From NCBI RefSeq assembly GCF_013328815.1, contig NZ_JABUHN010000003.1, forward strand, positions 248,001-312,000: a stretch of DNA of 64,000 bases. Direction: 5' to 3'. A program made the translations under genes and the position numbers. The stretch's first letter is position 1. Every line of letters begins with the position of its first letter. Positions 20,601-29,469 of this stretch are shown here, piece after piece. This stretch comes from Tabrizicola fusiformis (lineage in GTDB: Bacteria; Pseudomonadota; Alphaproteobacteria; Rhodobacterales; Rhodobacteraceae). A model generated the notes under the pieces. The model saw nothing but the letters and a program-made list of their open reading frames with translations. It did not search any database and was not told the DNA's origin.

Positions 20601-21431
20601 ATGCGTCACCTGACTTCTCGCACAGGTCTCGTCGCCACGGGGCTGTCCTCTTTGTTCGCAGGCGGGGCTTTCGCCCAGGCGCTGGAAACCGTGGGCCAGC
20701 CGCTGCCCGATCACATCGGCTTTCAGCCGGCCTCGACCGAGCTTGCCCGCGACCTTCAGTGGCTGGATCACACCATCCTGATCATCATCGGCATCATCAC
20801 CGTCTTTGTGACCCTGCTGTTGATCTATGTGATGATCCGCTTCAACCGCCGCAGCAACCCGACGCCGCGCGGCTTTACCCATAACACGCCGCTGGAAATC
20901 GCATGGACGCTGATCCCGATTCTGGTTCTGGTGTTCATCGGCACTTTCTCGGTTCCGATCCTGCGCAAGCAACAGATCATTCCGGTTGCAGACATCACCA
21001 TCAAGGCCACCGGCAACCAGTGGTTCTGGTCCTATGAATATGTCGATGATGGCGTGTCTTTCGACAGCTTCATGTTGACCAAGGACAAACTTGCCGAGAA
21101 CGGCTACACGCCCGAGCAATATCTCTTGGCCACCGATACCGCCGTTGTCGTGCCGGTCGGCAAGACCATCGTGATGCAGGTCACCGGCGCCGATGTGATC
21201 CATTCCTGGACCATCCCGGCCTTTGGCGTGAAGCAGGACGGGGTTCCCGGTCGTCTGGCGCAACTGTGGTTCGCCGCCGAAAAGGAAGGCGTCTACTTCG
21301 GCCAGTGTTCCGAACTTTGCGGCAAGGACCACGCCTATATGCCGATCACGGTCAAGGTCGTGTCGCAGGAAGCCTATGACAAGTGGCTTGAAGGCGCGAA
21401 GGCCGGCAATCTGCAACTCGCCGCGAACTGA
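20601..21431 (+). CDS. ctaC: Cytochrome c oxidase subunit II
   Basis: Subunit II carries the CuA centre that takes electrons from cytochrome c in aa3-type oxidase. A cleavable signal peptide (ending GGAFAQA) precedes two membrane helices (about residues 50-75 and 95-115). The CuA ligands are intact: Cys236, Cys240, His244 and Met247 in [16 protein letters not shown] 20601 is preferred over an in-frame TTG two codons earlier. Subunit I (ctaD) is not in the window, as usual when it is unlinked. Confidence 0.97.
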   Translation: MRHLTSRTGLVATGLSSLFAGGAFAQALETVGQPLPDHIGFQPASTELARDLQWLDHTILIIIGIITVFVTLLLIYVMIRFNRRSNPTPRGFTHNTPLEIAWTLIPILVLVFIGTFSVPILRKQQIIPVADITIKATGNQWFWSYEYVDDGVSFDSFMLTKDKLAENGYTPEQYLLATDTAVVVPVGKTIVMQVTGADVIHSWTIPAFGVKQDGVPGRLAQLWFAAEKEGVYFGQCSELCGKDHAYMPITVKVVSQEAYDKWLEGAKAGNLQLAAN

Positions 21432-21453
21432 GCAGCGGATGCGTGTAGGGATC

Positions 21454-21484
21454 GGCGGGGGGCACGCAGGCCGTGCCCCCCGCC
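21454..21484 (+). promoter_or_regulatory. 13-bp hairpin between ctaC and ctaB
   Basis: GGCGGGGGGCACG (21454-21466) pairs perfectly with CGTGCCCCCCGCC (21472-21484) around a CAGGC loop. No T-run follows. It sits between the subunit II stop and the farnesyltransferase start and could lower downstream transcription or protect the ctaC mRNA 3' end. Confidence 0.7.
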
Positions 21485-21503
21485 TGACTGACAAGGGCAG
21501 AAC

Positions 21504-22436
21504 ATGACCGATATCCGGTCCTTCGATGACAGCAACGAGGCGCGGTTCGGCGACTATGTGCAGCTTTTGAAGCCGCGCGTGATGTCGCTGGTCGTGTTTA
21601 CCGCGCTGGTCGGGCTGATGGTCGCCCCGGTGCATCTGCACCCGGTCGAGGCGTTTTCGGCCATCCTCTTCATCGCCCTTGGCGGCGGCGCTTCGGGCGC
21701 GCTGAACATGTGGTGGGATGCCGACATCGACGCCATCATGCGCCGCACCAAGGGCCGACCCATTCCCGCGGGCCGCGTCCAGCCGGGCGAGGCGCTGGCC
21801 ATCGGGCTGGCACTGTCGGGCATTTCGGTTGTGATGCTGGCGCTGGCCACCAATGTTTTGGCGGGGGCACTTCTGGCCTTCACCATCTTCTTTTACGCCG
21901 TGGTCTATTCGATGTGGCTGAAGCGGGCGACGCCGCAGAACATCGTCATCGGCGGCGCGGCGGGCGCCTTCCCCCCGATGATCGGCTGGGTGGCGGCAAC
22001 CGGCTCGATCTCGGTCGAAGCCTGCCTGATGTTCATGCTGATCTTCATGTGGACGCCGCCGCATTTCTGGGCGCTGGCCCTGTTCATGAAATCTGACTAC
22101 GGCGACGCCAAGGTGCCGATGCTGACGGAAACCCATGGCCGCAAGATCACCCGGGCGCATGTCTGGTGGTATACGGTTGCGCTGGTGCCTTTCGCGCTGG
22201 CCGCCGGCTTTACCTCAATCGGCGGGCCGGTCTATCTGGCGGCTTCGGTGCTGCTGAATGCCGAATTCCTGCGCGGTGCATGGCGCATCTGGCGCCGGGA
22301 TGAGACCGCCGCCGAGGCGGATGGCTATAAAGTCGAGAAGGCGGTGTTCCGCTTCTCGCTGATCTATCTGTTCCTGCATTTCGTCGCCTTCCTGGTGGAA
22401 GCGGTGCTGCGGGCGTCCGGCATGGGGGGCTGGTGA
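21504..22436 (+). CDS. ctaB: Protoheme IX farnesyltransferase (heme O synthase)
   Basis: CtaB attaches a farnesyl group to heme B, giving heme O on the way to heme A for the oxidase. It is a UbiA-family membrane prenyltransferase of 310 aa with nine or so helices and the Asp-rich motif NMWWDADIDAIMRRTKGRPI plus the second motif near YGDAKVPMLTETHG. It overlaps the next small gene by one base (TGATG). Confidence 0.97.
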   Translation: MTDIRSFDDSNEARFGDYVQLLKPRVMSLVVFTALVGLMVAPVHLHPVEAFSAILFIALGGGASGALNMWWDADIDAIMRRTKGRPIPAGRVQPGEALAIGLALSGISVVMLALATNVLAGALLAFTIFFYAVVYSMWLKRATPQNIVIGGAAGAFPPMIGWVAATGSISVEACLMFMLIFMWTPPHFWALALFMKSDYGDAKVPMLTETHGRKITRAHVWWYTVALVPFALAAGFTSIGGPVYLAASVLLNAEFLRGAWRIWRRDETAAEADGYKVEKAVFRFSLIYLFLHFVAFLVEAVLRASGMGGW

Positions 22437-22627
22437 TGTTTCGTGCCGAACATGAGATTCACCGCCGCCGCTTTGGCCGCAATCTGGGCCTTGGCCTTGT
22501 GCTGGCGGCCTTTGTCGTGCTGGTCTTTGCGCTGACCGTGGTCAAGGTAACCCGCGGCGACCCGATGCAGGCGTTTGACCATGCCATGCGCCCCGAGCTG
22601 GCCCCGGCAACCGGAGCGGCGCCATGA
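22436..22627 (+). CDS. CoxF-like small cytochrome oxidase assembly protein
   Basis: A 63-aa protein with one central membrane helix and a charged N-terminus (HEIHRRRFGRN). Position between ctaB and ctaG and size match the small coxF/ORF found in alphaproteobacterial cta operons. ATG 22436 overlaps the ctaB stop, and its own stop overlaps the ctaG start by 4 bases. The assignment rests mainly on context. Confidence 0.75.
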   Translation: MFRAEHEIHRRRFGRNLGLGLVLAAFVVLVFALTVVKVTRGDPMQAFDHAMRPELAPATGAAP

Positions 22628-23196
22628 CCCCGCAGGGAAAAACCGCGCTGGGGCTGGTCGGCGTTGCCGTGACGATGGGGGCGCTCTCCTTTGCCGCCGT
22701 GCCCTTCTACGACTGGTTCTGCCGGGTGACCGGCTATGCCGGAACTGTTTCGGTGGCCGAGGCAGGGTCGGACCACATGCTGGACCAGACCGTCATCATC
22801 CGCTTCGATGCCTCGCTCGAAGCCGGGATGCCGTGGGAGTTCAAGCCGCAGCAGACGCAGATGACGCTGCGCATCGGCGAAAACGGGCTGGCCTTCTATG
22901 AGGCTTACAATCCGACCGACCGCACCATCGGCGGCACGGCGAGCTATAATGTGATGCCCGACCTCGCCGGCGGCTATTTCACCAAGGTCGAGTGTTTCTG
23001 CTTTACCGAGCAGGTTCTGAAACCCGGCGAGCGGGTGATCATGCCGGTGTCGTTCTATGTCGATCCGTCGATCGCCGACGATCCCGAGGCAGGCGACATC
23101 CGCGAGATCACCCTGTCCTACACCTTCCACGAAACCCCGCTTCCCGAAGAGCAGGCGGCGCTTGACGCCCCTGCCCCGGCTGCGGCAAGCAATTAA
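22624..23196 (+). CDS. ctaG: Cytochrome c oxidase assembly protein CtaG (Cox11)
   Basis: CtaG delivers copper to the CuB site of subunit I. The 190-aa protein has a short cytoplasmic end, one helix, then a periplasmic Cox11 domain. Visible signatures are [15 protein letters not shown] and the copper-binding VECFCFTEQ, plus MPVSFYVDP. It lies between the coxF-like gene and ctaE. Confidence 0.96.
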   Translation: MTPQGKTALGLVGVAVTMGALSFAAVPFYDWFCRVTGYAGTVSVAEAGSDHMLDQTVIIRFDASLEAGMPWEFKPQQTQMTLRIGENGLAFYEAYNPTDRTIGGTASYNVMPDLAGGYFTKVECFCFTEQVLKPGERVIMPVSFYVDPSIADDPEAGDIREITLSYTFHETPLPEEQAALDAPAPAAASN

Positions 23197-23218
23197 AGAC
23201 AAGGCAACGAGGGAAAAG

Positions 23219-24019
23219 ATGGCCCACGCAAAGAACCACGACTATCACATCCTGCCACCGTCGATCTGGCCCTTTGCCGGCGCCGTCTCGGCCTTTGTCA
23301 TGCTCTTCGGCGCGGTGCTGTGGATGCATGGCGCGGGCCCGTGGATGGGGCTGATCGGCTTTGTCGGCGTGCTTTACGTCATGTTCGGCTGGTGGGCCGA
23401 TGTGGTGGCCGAGGCGCAGGTGGGCGACCATACCCCCGTCGTGCGCATCGGGCTGCGCTATGGCTTCATCATGTTCATCATGTCCGAAGTCATGTTCTTC
23501 TCGGCATGGTTCTGGACCTTCTTCAAGCACGCGCTTTATCCGATGGGGCCGCTGTCGCCGATCGTCGATGGCGTCTGGCCGCCCGAAGGCATCCACACCT
23601 TTGACCCGTGGCACCTGCCGCTGATCAACACGCTGATCCTGCTCTGCTCGGGCTGCGCGGCGACCTGGGCGCACCATGCGCTGGTGCATGAGAACAACCG
23701 CAAGGATCTGGTCAACGGGCTGATCCTGGCGATCCTGCTGGGGGTGCTGTTCACCTTCTTCCAGGCCTATGAATACAGCCATGCCGCCTTTGGCTTTGCC
23801 GGCAACATCTATGGCGCTTCGTTCTTCATGGCGACCGGCTTCCACGGCTTCCACGTTCTGATCGGCACGATCTTCCTGACGGTCTGCCTGATCCGCGCGC
23901 TAAAGGGCCATTTCACCCCCGAACAGCATATCGGGTTTGAAGCGGCGGCCTGGTATTGGCACTTCGTCGATGTGGTCTGGCTGTTCCTCTTTGCCGCGAT
24001 CTACGTCTGGGGCCAGTAA
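23219..24019 (+). CDS. ctaE: Cytochrome c oxidase subunit III
   Basis: Subunit III stabilises the proton-pumping core of the oxidase. The 266-aa protein starting [15 protein letters not shown] has seven membrane helices, with the conserved [21 protein letters not shown] and [11 protein letters not shown] segments. GAGGGAAAAG precedes the ATG; the frame extends upstream through ctaG but that part is not the gene. A GC-rich hairpin follows the stop. Confidence 0.97.
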   Translation: MAHAKNHDYHILPPSIWPFAGAVSAFVMLFGAVLWMHGAGPWMGLIGFVGVLYVMFGWWADVVAEAQVGDHTPVVRIGLRYGFIMFIMSEVMFFSAWFWTFFKHALYPMGPLSPIVDGVWPPEGIHTFDPWHLPLINTLILLCSGCAATWAHHALVHENNRKDLVNGLILAILLGVLFTFFQAYEYSHAAFGFAGNIYGASFFMATGFHGFHVLIGTIFLTVCLIRALKGHFTPEQHIGFEAAAWYWHFVDVVWLFLFAAIYVWGQ

Positions 24020-24039
24020 GCCCTTGCAAATTCCGCGGG

Positions 24040-24059
24040 CGCGGGCCATCTGGCCCGCG
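24040..24059 (+). terminator. Hairpin after ctaE
   Basis: CGCGGGCC pairs with GGCCCGCG around ATCT, followed by TCTTGCATTT. It is short and without a strong T-tract, so it may terminate the cta transcript weakly before surf1. Confidence 0.5.
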
Positions 24060-24079
24060 TCTTGCATTTGGAGCGACCC

Positions 24080-24751
24080 TTGCTGCGCCGCATGATCTTC
24101 CCCGTTCTGATGGGCCTTGTCGGCTGTGGCGTGCTGCTGTCGCTGGGCGTGTGGCAATTGCACCGGATGGAGTGGAAGGCCGCCGTTCTGGCCGAGATGG
24201 ACGCCCGCATCGGCGGCACGCCCGAACCCCTGCCCACCGTGCTTGACCCCATTGCCGACAAGTTCCGCCCCGTCACCACCGAGGGCCGCTTTACCGGCCG
24301 GTTCATCGAGGTGCTGGCCGGGCAGAAAGGCTCCAGCCCCGGGGTGCGGATCATCGAGGCATTCGACACCACCGACGGGCGCCACATTCTGATCGACCGC
24401 GGCTTCATCGAGGATGAGGCCCGCCCCCTGCCCCGCCCGCCGCATGAGGCGGCGATCACCGGCAACCTGCACTGGCCCGACGATTCCGACAGTTTCACCC
24501 CGCCGCCCGATCCGAAGACCGGATTGTGGTTTGCCCGCGATGTGGCGGCGATGGCGGCCAAGCTTGGAACGGAACCGACATTTATTGTCGCGGTCGAGCC
24601 GACGGGTGACGGGATCACGCCGATGCCGGTGGATACTTCGGCTATACCCAATGACCATTGGGGCTATGCCATCACCTGGTTCTCGCTCGCGACGGTCTGG
24701 GCGGTGATGACAGGCTTTCTTCTCTGGCGTATCAGACGCCAGACCGCATAG
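24080..24751 (+). CDS. SURF1 family cytochrome oxidase assembly protein
   Basis: SURF1 assists heme A insertion into subunit I. There are two terminal membrane helices (about 5-23 and 197-215) with a periplasmic domain between. Family marks are LGVWQLHRMEWK near the start and NDHWGYAITWFSLA near the end. No ATG is well placed; TTG 24080 is chosen because GGAG lies six bases upstream, with an ATG four codons later as the alternative. It is followed by thrC after 9 bases. Confidence 0.92.
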   Translation: MLRRMIFPVLMGLVGCGVLLSLGVWQLHRMEWKAAVLAEMDARIGGTPEPLPTVLDPIADKFRPVTTEGRFTGRFIEVLAGQKGSSPGVRIIEAFDTTDGRHILIDRGFIEDEARPLPRPPHEAAITGNLHWPDDSDSFTPPPDPKTGLWFARDVAAMAAKLGTEPTFIVAVEPTGDGITPMPVDTSAIPNDHWGYAITWFSLATVWAVMTGFLLWRIRRQTA

Positions 24752-24760
24752 GACAGGACG

Positions 24761-26146
24761 ATGCGCTATATCTCGACCCGGGGCACCGCCCCGACCCTGA
24801 GTTTCGGCGAAGCGATGATGACGGGTCTGGCCCGCGACGGCGGGCTTTATGTCCCCGAAACCGTGCCGGTCCTCAGCCATGACGAGATCGCGGCGCTGGC
24901 CGGCCTGCCCTATGAGGAAGTGGCTTTCCGCGTGATGTCGCCCTTCATGGGCGGCTTCTTCAGCGATGACGAATTCCGCGGCCTGCTGGCCAAGGCTTAC
25001 GCCGGCTTTGGCCATGCCGCGCGGGCGCCTCTGGTGCAGCTTGGCCCGAACCATTTCCTCTTGGAGCTGTTCCACGGGCCGACCCTGGCCTTCAAGGATT
25101 TCGCCATGCAGCTCATCGGGCAGATGATGCAGTCGGCGCTGGCCCGCACCGGGGAGCGGATCACCATTGTCGGCGCCACCTCGGGCGATACCGGATCGGC
25201 GGCGATTGAGGCGTTCAAGGGCCTGTCCAATGTCGATGTCTTCATCCTCTTCCCGCATGGCCGGGTGTCCGAGGTGCAGCGCCGCCAGATGACCACCCCG
25301 TCCGAGGGCAATGTCCACGCGCTGGCGATGGACGGCGATTTCGACGATTGCCAAGCCCGCGTGAAGGACATGTTCAACGATTTCGCCTTCCGCGACGGCG
25401 TGCGGCTGGCGGGCGTGAACTCGATCAACTGGGCGCGGGTGCTGGCGCAGGTGGTCTATTACTTCTCTTCCGCGGTCAGCCTTGGCGCCCCGCACCGTTC
25501 GGTCAGCTTTACCGTGCCTACCGGCAATTTCGGTGACATCTTCGCAGGCTATATCGCCCACAAGATGGGCCTGCCGATTGACCGGCTGGTGATCGCCACC
25601 AACCAGAACGACATTCTGGACCGCGCCCTGAAATCGGGGGCCTATGAAACCAACGGCGTGAAACCTTCGATCAGCCCGTCGATGGATATTCAGGTTTCCT
25701 CCAACTTTGAGCGCGCGCTGTTTGATGCCTATGGCCGCGACGGCACCGCCATTGCGCAGCTGATGGACGAGATGAAGACCGGCGGTTTCCGCATTTCGCA
25801 GGGTGCGTTGCAGATGCTGCGCGATACTTTCGCTTCGGGCCGCTGTTCCGAAGAGGAAACCCGCGCCACCATCGCCGCCACCCTCGCGGCCACGGGTGAG
25901 CTTCTCTGCCCGCATTCCGCCGTGGGTGTGAAAGTGGCCGAAGAAACCCTTGGGCAGGCGCCGATGATCACCCTTGCCACCGCCCATCCGGCCAAATTCC
26001 CCGATGCGGTTCAGTCGGCCAGCGGCATCCGCCCCGCCCTGCCGCCCCGCATGGCCGATCTTTTTGACCGTGACGAGCGTGTGACCCGCGTGCCCAATGA
26101 TCTTGCCGCGCTGCAAACCCTTATCCGTGAAAGGCTTGCCCGTTGA
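24761..26146 (+). CDS. thrC: Threonine synthase
   Basis: ThrC converts O-phosphohomoserine to threonine using PLP. The 461-aa protein is the longer type with an N-terminal domain (MRYISTRGTAPTLSFGEA). The PLP lysine is Lys112 in LAFKDFAMQ, and GATSGDTGSAA binds the cofactor phosphate. Its stop overlaps the start of the M16 peptidase gene. Confidence 0.97.
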   Translation: MRYISTRGTAPTLSFGEAMMTGLARDGGLYVPETVPVLSHDEIAALAGLPYEEVAFRVMSPFMGGFFSDDEFRGLLAKAYAGFGHAARAPLVQLGPNHFLLELFHGPTLAFKDFAMQLIGQMMQSALARTGERITIVGATSGDTGSAAIEAFKGLSNVDVFILFPHGRVSEVQRRQMTTPSEGNVHALAMDGDFDDCQARVKDMFNDFAFRDGVRLAGVNSINWARVLAQVVYYFSSAVSLGAPHRSVSFTVPTGNFGDIFAGYIAHKMGLPIDRLVIATNQNDILDRALKSGAYETNGVKPSISPSMDIQVSSNFERALFDAYGRDGTAIAQLMDEMKTGGFRISQGALQMLRDTFASGRCSEEETRATIAATLAATGELLCPHSAVGVKVAEETLGQAPMITLATAHPAKFPDAVQSASGIRPALPPRMADLFDRDERVTRVPNDLAALQTLIRERLAR

Positions 26147-27405
26147 TCCCCACCCGCCTGACGACGCTATCCAACGGTTTCCGCATCGTCACCGAGCATA
26201 TGCCCGGCCTGCAATCGGCCTCGGCCGGGATCTGGGTCATGGCAGGTGGCCGGCACGAACGGGCCGAGCAGAACGGCATCGCGCATTTCCTTGAACATAT
26301 GGCCTTCAAGGGCACGGCGCGGCGCACATCCTTGCAGATCGCCGAGGAAATCGAGGATGTCGGCGGCTATATCAACGCCTATACCAGCCGCGAGATGACG
26401 GCCTATTACGCCCGTATCCTGAAAGGCGATGTGGCGCTGGCGCTGGATGTGATCGGCGATATCGTCCTGAACCCGGCCTTCCACACGGCAGATATCGAGA
26501 CGGAACGCCATGTGATCCTGCAGGAAATCGGGCAGGCGCTGGACACGCCCGACGACATCGTTTTCGACTGGTTGCAGGAAGTGTCATATCCGGGGCAGAG
26601 CTTTGGCCGCACCATCCTTGGCCCGGCGGAGCGGGTGCAGGGCTTTGGCCGCGCCGATCTGCAAGGGTTCGTGGCCGAGAATTACGGGCCGGGGCAGATG
26701 ATCCTTGCTGCTGCCGGGGCGGTGGACCATGACGCCATCGTCAAACAGGCCGAGGCGCTGTTCGGCGCTCTGCCCGCCCGCCCGCAGCCCGCCTTTCAGC
26801 CCGCAACCTTTGCCGGGGCAGAGCGGCGCGAGGTGAAAGACCTTGAACAGGTGCATTTCGCCATGGCCTTCGAGGCGCCGGGCTATCGCCACCCCGATGT
26901 GTTCACCGCGCAGGTCTATGCCACCGCGATGGGCGGCGGCATGTCCAGCCGCCTGTTCCAGAAGATCCGCGAAGAGCGGGGCCTGTGCTATTCCATCTTT
27001 GCGCAAAGCGGCGCCTATGAGGATACCGGCCAGATCACCCTTTACGCCGGAACCAGCGCCGAAGAGATTGCCGATCTGGCCAGCCTCACCGTGGACGAGT
27101 TGAAACGCGCCGCCGATGACATGACCGAGGCCGAGGTGGCCCGCGCCCGTGCCCAGATCAAGGCCGGGATGCTGATGGGGCTGGAAAGCCCCTCGTCCCG
27201 GGCCGAACGCATCGCGCGGCTCTTGGCGATCCATGGCCGGGTGCCCGGCGTGGATGAGGCGGTGGCGCGGATTGATGCCGTCACCGTTGCCGGCGTGCGC
27301 CGCTATGCCGGAGAGGTGACCGGCGCCGGGGCAGCGCTGGCGCTTTACGGCCCGGTCGAAGCGGCGCCGACACTGGAGGCGATCCGCGCAAGGCTGGCTG
27401 CGTGA
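26143..27405 (+). CDS. M16 family zinc peptidase (mitochondrial processing peptidase-like)
   Basis: A 420-aa peptidase of the pitrilysin/MPP family. The inverted zinc motif HFLEH is at residues 48-52 and a third-ligand glutamate lies in the HVILQEIGQ region. The C-terminal half contains GGGMSSRLFQKIREERGLCYS, typical of the family. TTG 26143 overlaps the thrC TGA, implying coupling. It is closely related to the mitochondrial processing peptidase beta subunit family, but its substrate is not known. Confidence 0.93.
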   Translation: MIPTRLTTLSNGFRIVTEHMPGLQSASAGIWVMAGGRHERAEQNGIAHFLEHMAFKGTARRTSLQIAEEIEDVGGYINAYTSREMTAYYARILKGDVALALDVIGDIVLNPAFHTADIETERHVILQEIGQALDTPDDIVFDWLQEVSYPGQSFGRTILGPAERVQGFGRADLQGFVAENYGPGQMILAAAGAVDHDAIVKQAEALFGALPARPQPAFQPATFAGAERREVKDLEQVHFAMAFEAPGYRHPDVFTAQVYATAMGGGMSSRLFQKIREERGLCYSIFAQSGAYEDTGQITLYAGTSAEEIADLASLTVDELKRAADDMTEAEVARARAQIKAGMLMGLESPSSRAERIARLLAIHGRVPGVDEAVARIDAVTVAGVRRYAGEVTGAGAALALYGPVEAAPTLEAIRARLAA

Positions 27406-27989
27406 TGCTGGGCGTCCGCCGCAGACCCCGGGTTGAAACCGAACGGCTGACGCTGCGGCTGCCCCAGCACAGCGACTGGCGGGCTTGGGCGCATCTGCGC
27501 GAAACCTCGGCCAGCCACCTGACCCCGTGGGAGCCGGTCTGGGCGCATGACCATCTGACCCGCCGCGCCTTTACCAACCGGGTCTATTGGGCGCAGCGGG
27601 CCGAGACGCAGGGCACCGCGCTTCCCTTTCTGCTGATCCGCCGGGCCGACCAGACGCTTCTGGGGGCGATCACGCTGGACAACATCCGGCGCGGGCCGGT
27701 GCAGGCGGGCACGTTGGGCTATTGGATTGGCGCGCCCTTTGCCCGCAAAGGCTATATGCGCGAGGCGATTTTGGCCGTGGTGCATCACGCCTTCGCACAG
27801 CTTGACCTCAGCCGGGTCGAGGCCGCCTGCCTGCCGGAAAACGCCGCCTCGCGCGGAGTACTGGAGAAATGCGGTTTCAAATACGAAGGCGTTGCGCAAA
27901 GTTACCTCCAGATCAACGGAAGGTGGCGCAACCATGTCCTCTACGCCAATCTGCGCAGCGACCGCCGCGGCCGCACCGATGCCGGTTAG
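27405..27989 (+). CDS. GNAT family N-acetyltransferase (RimJ/RimL-like)
   Basis: A 194-aa acetyltransferase with the RimJ-type layout: VETERLTLRLPQHSDW at the start, LLGAITLDNI, the acetyl-CoA loop GYWIGAPFARKGYMREAI, and NAASRGVLEKCGFKYEG near the end. RimJ acetylates the N-terminus of ribosomal protein S5, but paralogues act on many substrates. ATG 27405 overlaps the peptidase stop. A palindromic repeat follows. Confidence 0.9.
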   Translation: MLGVRRRPRVETERLTLRLPQHSDWRAWAHLRETSASHLTPWEPVWAHDHLTRRAFTNRVYWAQRAETQGTALPFLLIRRADQTLLGAITLDNIRRGPVQAGTLGYWIGAPFARKGYMREAILAVVHHAFAQLDLSRVEAACLPENAASRGVLEKCGFKYEGVAQSYLQINGRWRNHVLYANLRSDRRGRTDAG

Positions 27990-27991
27990 GC

Positions 27992-28039
27992 ACCAAATTC
28001 CTTTGAAGGAATTTGCAAATTCGTTGCAACGAATTTGGT
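27992..28039. repeat. AT-rich double-hairpin repeat, copy 1
   Basis: The outer arms ACCAAATTC (27992-28000) and GAATTTGGT (28031-28039) are perfect inverted copies. The centre GAATTTGCAAATTC is itself palindromic, so two adjacent hairpins or one long stem can form. A related copy lies at 57451-57500. It is AT-rich in a GC-rich genome and sits directly after one gene and before the next. Confidence 0.85.
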
Positions 28040-28046
28040 CCCGGCC

Positions 28047-29405
28047 ATGACGCGGCGCATCCTGTTGCTGCGGGGGGTGAATGTCGGCGGCCATGGCCGC
28101 TTGCCGATGGCCGGCCTGCGCCAGATGCTGACCGACCTCGGCCTTGGCAATCCGCGCACCCTGATCGCCAGCGGCAACGCGGTGTTCGACGACCCCGGTC
28201 TGCCCGATCTGGCCGGGCGTCTCGCCGCCGGTCTCGCCAGCCGCTTCGGACTGACCACCGATCTTTTCCTGATGGATCTTGCCGCGCTTCAGGCAATCGA
28301 CGCCGCCAACCCCTTTGACGCAGCGGCTGCGGCGGATGGCGCCAAGGTGCATGTCTTTTTCCTCGCCCGGCCCACGCCGCTGCCGGCCGAGGCCGCCGCT
28401 CTGGCAACGACCGAAGAGATGCACCTTACCCCCGACGCGCTGTATCTGCACGCGCCGGATGGGATTGGCCGCTCAAAACTGGCCGAGCGCCTGCCCCGGC
28501 TCTTGGCGGTGCCGGTTACCGCGCGCAATTGCAACACGGTAAAGGCCCTTCTGGCATTGGCGCAGGGCTGTAGGGCTGGACCGGCGCGGCATCTGCCCTA
28601 CACTCAGACCATGCGCCTTCTGGTCCTCCTCGCCCTGATCTTCGCCCCGGCGCTGGCCGCGGCCCAATCCGCGTGCATCGCGCTTGCCGCCGGAGAGGCA
28701 CGGCTGCTGCCCGCCGCCTTTGGCGATCCTTTGGACAAGGGCACGGTTCGGCTGCGCTTTCTTGGCCATGCCAGTTTCGCGCTGGAAACCCCGGGCGCCC
28801 TCTTGGCGGTGACGGATTACACCGGCTTCATCGGCAATCCCGATGCGGTGCCCGATGTCGTCACCATGAACAACGCCCATGACAGCCATTACACCGACGC
28901 GCCCGACCCGCGCATTGCCCATGTGCTGCGCGGCTGGGGTCCGCCCGGCCAGCCCGCGCGGATCGACCTTGATCTGGGCGAGATGCAGGTGCGCAACGTC
29001 ACCTCCGACCTGCGCGGCCCCTTTGGCGAGGGCAGCCGCGCCAATGGCAATTCGATCTTCCTGTTCGAGGTGGCGGGCCTCTGCATCGCGCATCTGGGCC
29101 ATCTGCATCAGCCACTCTCCACCGCGCAGCGCGCCTCGATCGGGCGGGTCGATGTGGTCATGGTGCCGGTGGATGGCGGCTTTACGATGGATGTGGCGAC
29201 GATGACCGACGTGCTGCGCGATCTGCGGCCAAGGCTGGTGCTGCCGATGCATTGGTTCAACGAGACGACGCTGGCCCGCTTTCTGACCACGGCGCAGGGC
29301 GACTTCGCCATCGAAATCGCCGATGGCGCCGAGGTTGAGGTTTCGCTGAAAACCCTGCCGCGCCGGCCGACCATCCTGCTCCTCTCCCCCGCGCCGATCC
29401 CCTGA
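28047..29405 (+). CDS. DUF1697 domain reading in-frame into a metallo-beta-lactamase-fold protein
   Basis: The first ~180 residues (MTRRILLLRGVNVGG, LIASGNAVF, TARNCNTVKALLALA) are a complete DUF1697 protein, a family of unknown function. No stop follows, and the frame runs through about 14 non-conserved residues into MRLLVLLALIFAPALAAAQ, a clear signal peptide. The secreted MBL-fold domain begins after it. Either this is a stop-loss fusion or two genes separated by a lost stop. A TAG exists one frame away at 28570-28572. ATG 28047 is chosen over a TTG inside the upstream repeat. Confidence 0.65.
   Translation: MTRRILLLRGVNVGGHGRLPMAGLRQMLTDLGLGNPRTLIASGNAVFDDPGLPDLAGRLAAGLASRFGLTTDLFLMDLAALQAIDAANPFDAAAAADGAKVHVFFLARPTPLPAEAAALATTEEMHLTPDALYLHAPDGIGRSKLAERLPRLLAVPVTARNCNTVKALLALAQGCRAGPARHLPYTQTMRLLVLLALIFAPALAAAQSACIALAAGEARLLPAAFGDPLDKGTVRLRFLGHASFALETPGALLAVTDYTGFIGNPDAVPDVVTMNNAHDSHYTDAPDPRIAHVLRGWGPPGQPARIDLDLGEMQVRNVTSDLRGPFGEGSRANGNSIFLFEVAGLCIAHLGHLHQPLSTAQRASIGRVDVVMVPVDGGFTMDVATMTDVLRDLRPRLVLPMHWFNETTLARFLTTAQGDFAIEIADGAEVEVSLKTLPRRPTILLLSPAPIP
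28611..29405 (+). CDS. Secreted MBL-fold (UlaG-like) hydrolase, internal start
   Basis: Read from ATG 28611 this is a 264-aa exported protein: signal peptide MRLLVLLALIFAPALAAAQ, then a metallo-beta-lactamase-like fold with RFLGHASFALETPG, NNAHDSHYTD, HLGHLHQPLS and LPMHWFN holding the likely metal histidines. The canonical HxHxDH is altered to HDSHYTD, as in the UlaG-like branch. CCCTACACT lies about 10-15 bases before this ATG and resembles a -10 element, so independent, nearly leaderless transcription is plausible. It is listed separately because the signal peptide makes no sense in the middle of a cytoplasmic protein. Confidence 0.6.
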   Translation: MRLLVLLALIFAPALAAAQSACIALAAGEARLLPAAFGDPLDKGTVRLRFLGHASFALETPGALLAVTDYTGFIGNPDAVPDVVTMNNAHDSHYTDAPDPRIAHVLRGWGPPGQPARIDLDLGEMQVRNVTSDLRGPFGEGSRANGNSIFLFEVAGLCIAHLGHLHQPLSTAQRASIGRVDVVMVPVDGGFTMDVATMTDVLRDLRPRLVLPMHWFNETTLARFLTTAQGDFAIEIADGAEVEVSLKTLPRRPTILLLSPAPIP

Positions 29406-29469
29406 GCCCCGGCGCGGGGGGTTTTGCCCCGGCCGCCCCCGCGCTATCAAGGAGCAAAGGAGCCTGCCG

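Noticed and set aside
23900-26116. A 738-codon minus-strand frame opposite surf1 and thrC
   Set aside because: Antisense of conserved genes; His/Gly/Arg-rich translation.
28035-28046. TTG start of the DUF1697 frame
   Set aside because: It lies inside the palindromic repeat; ATG 28047 begins the conserved MTRRILLLRGVN.
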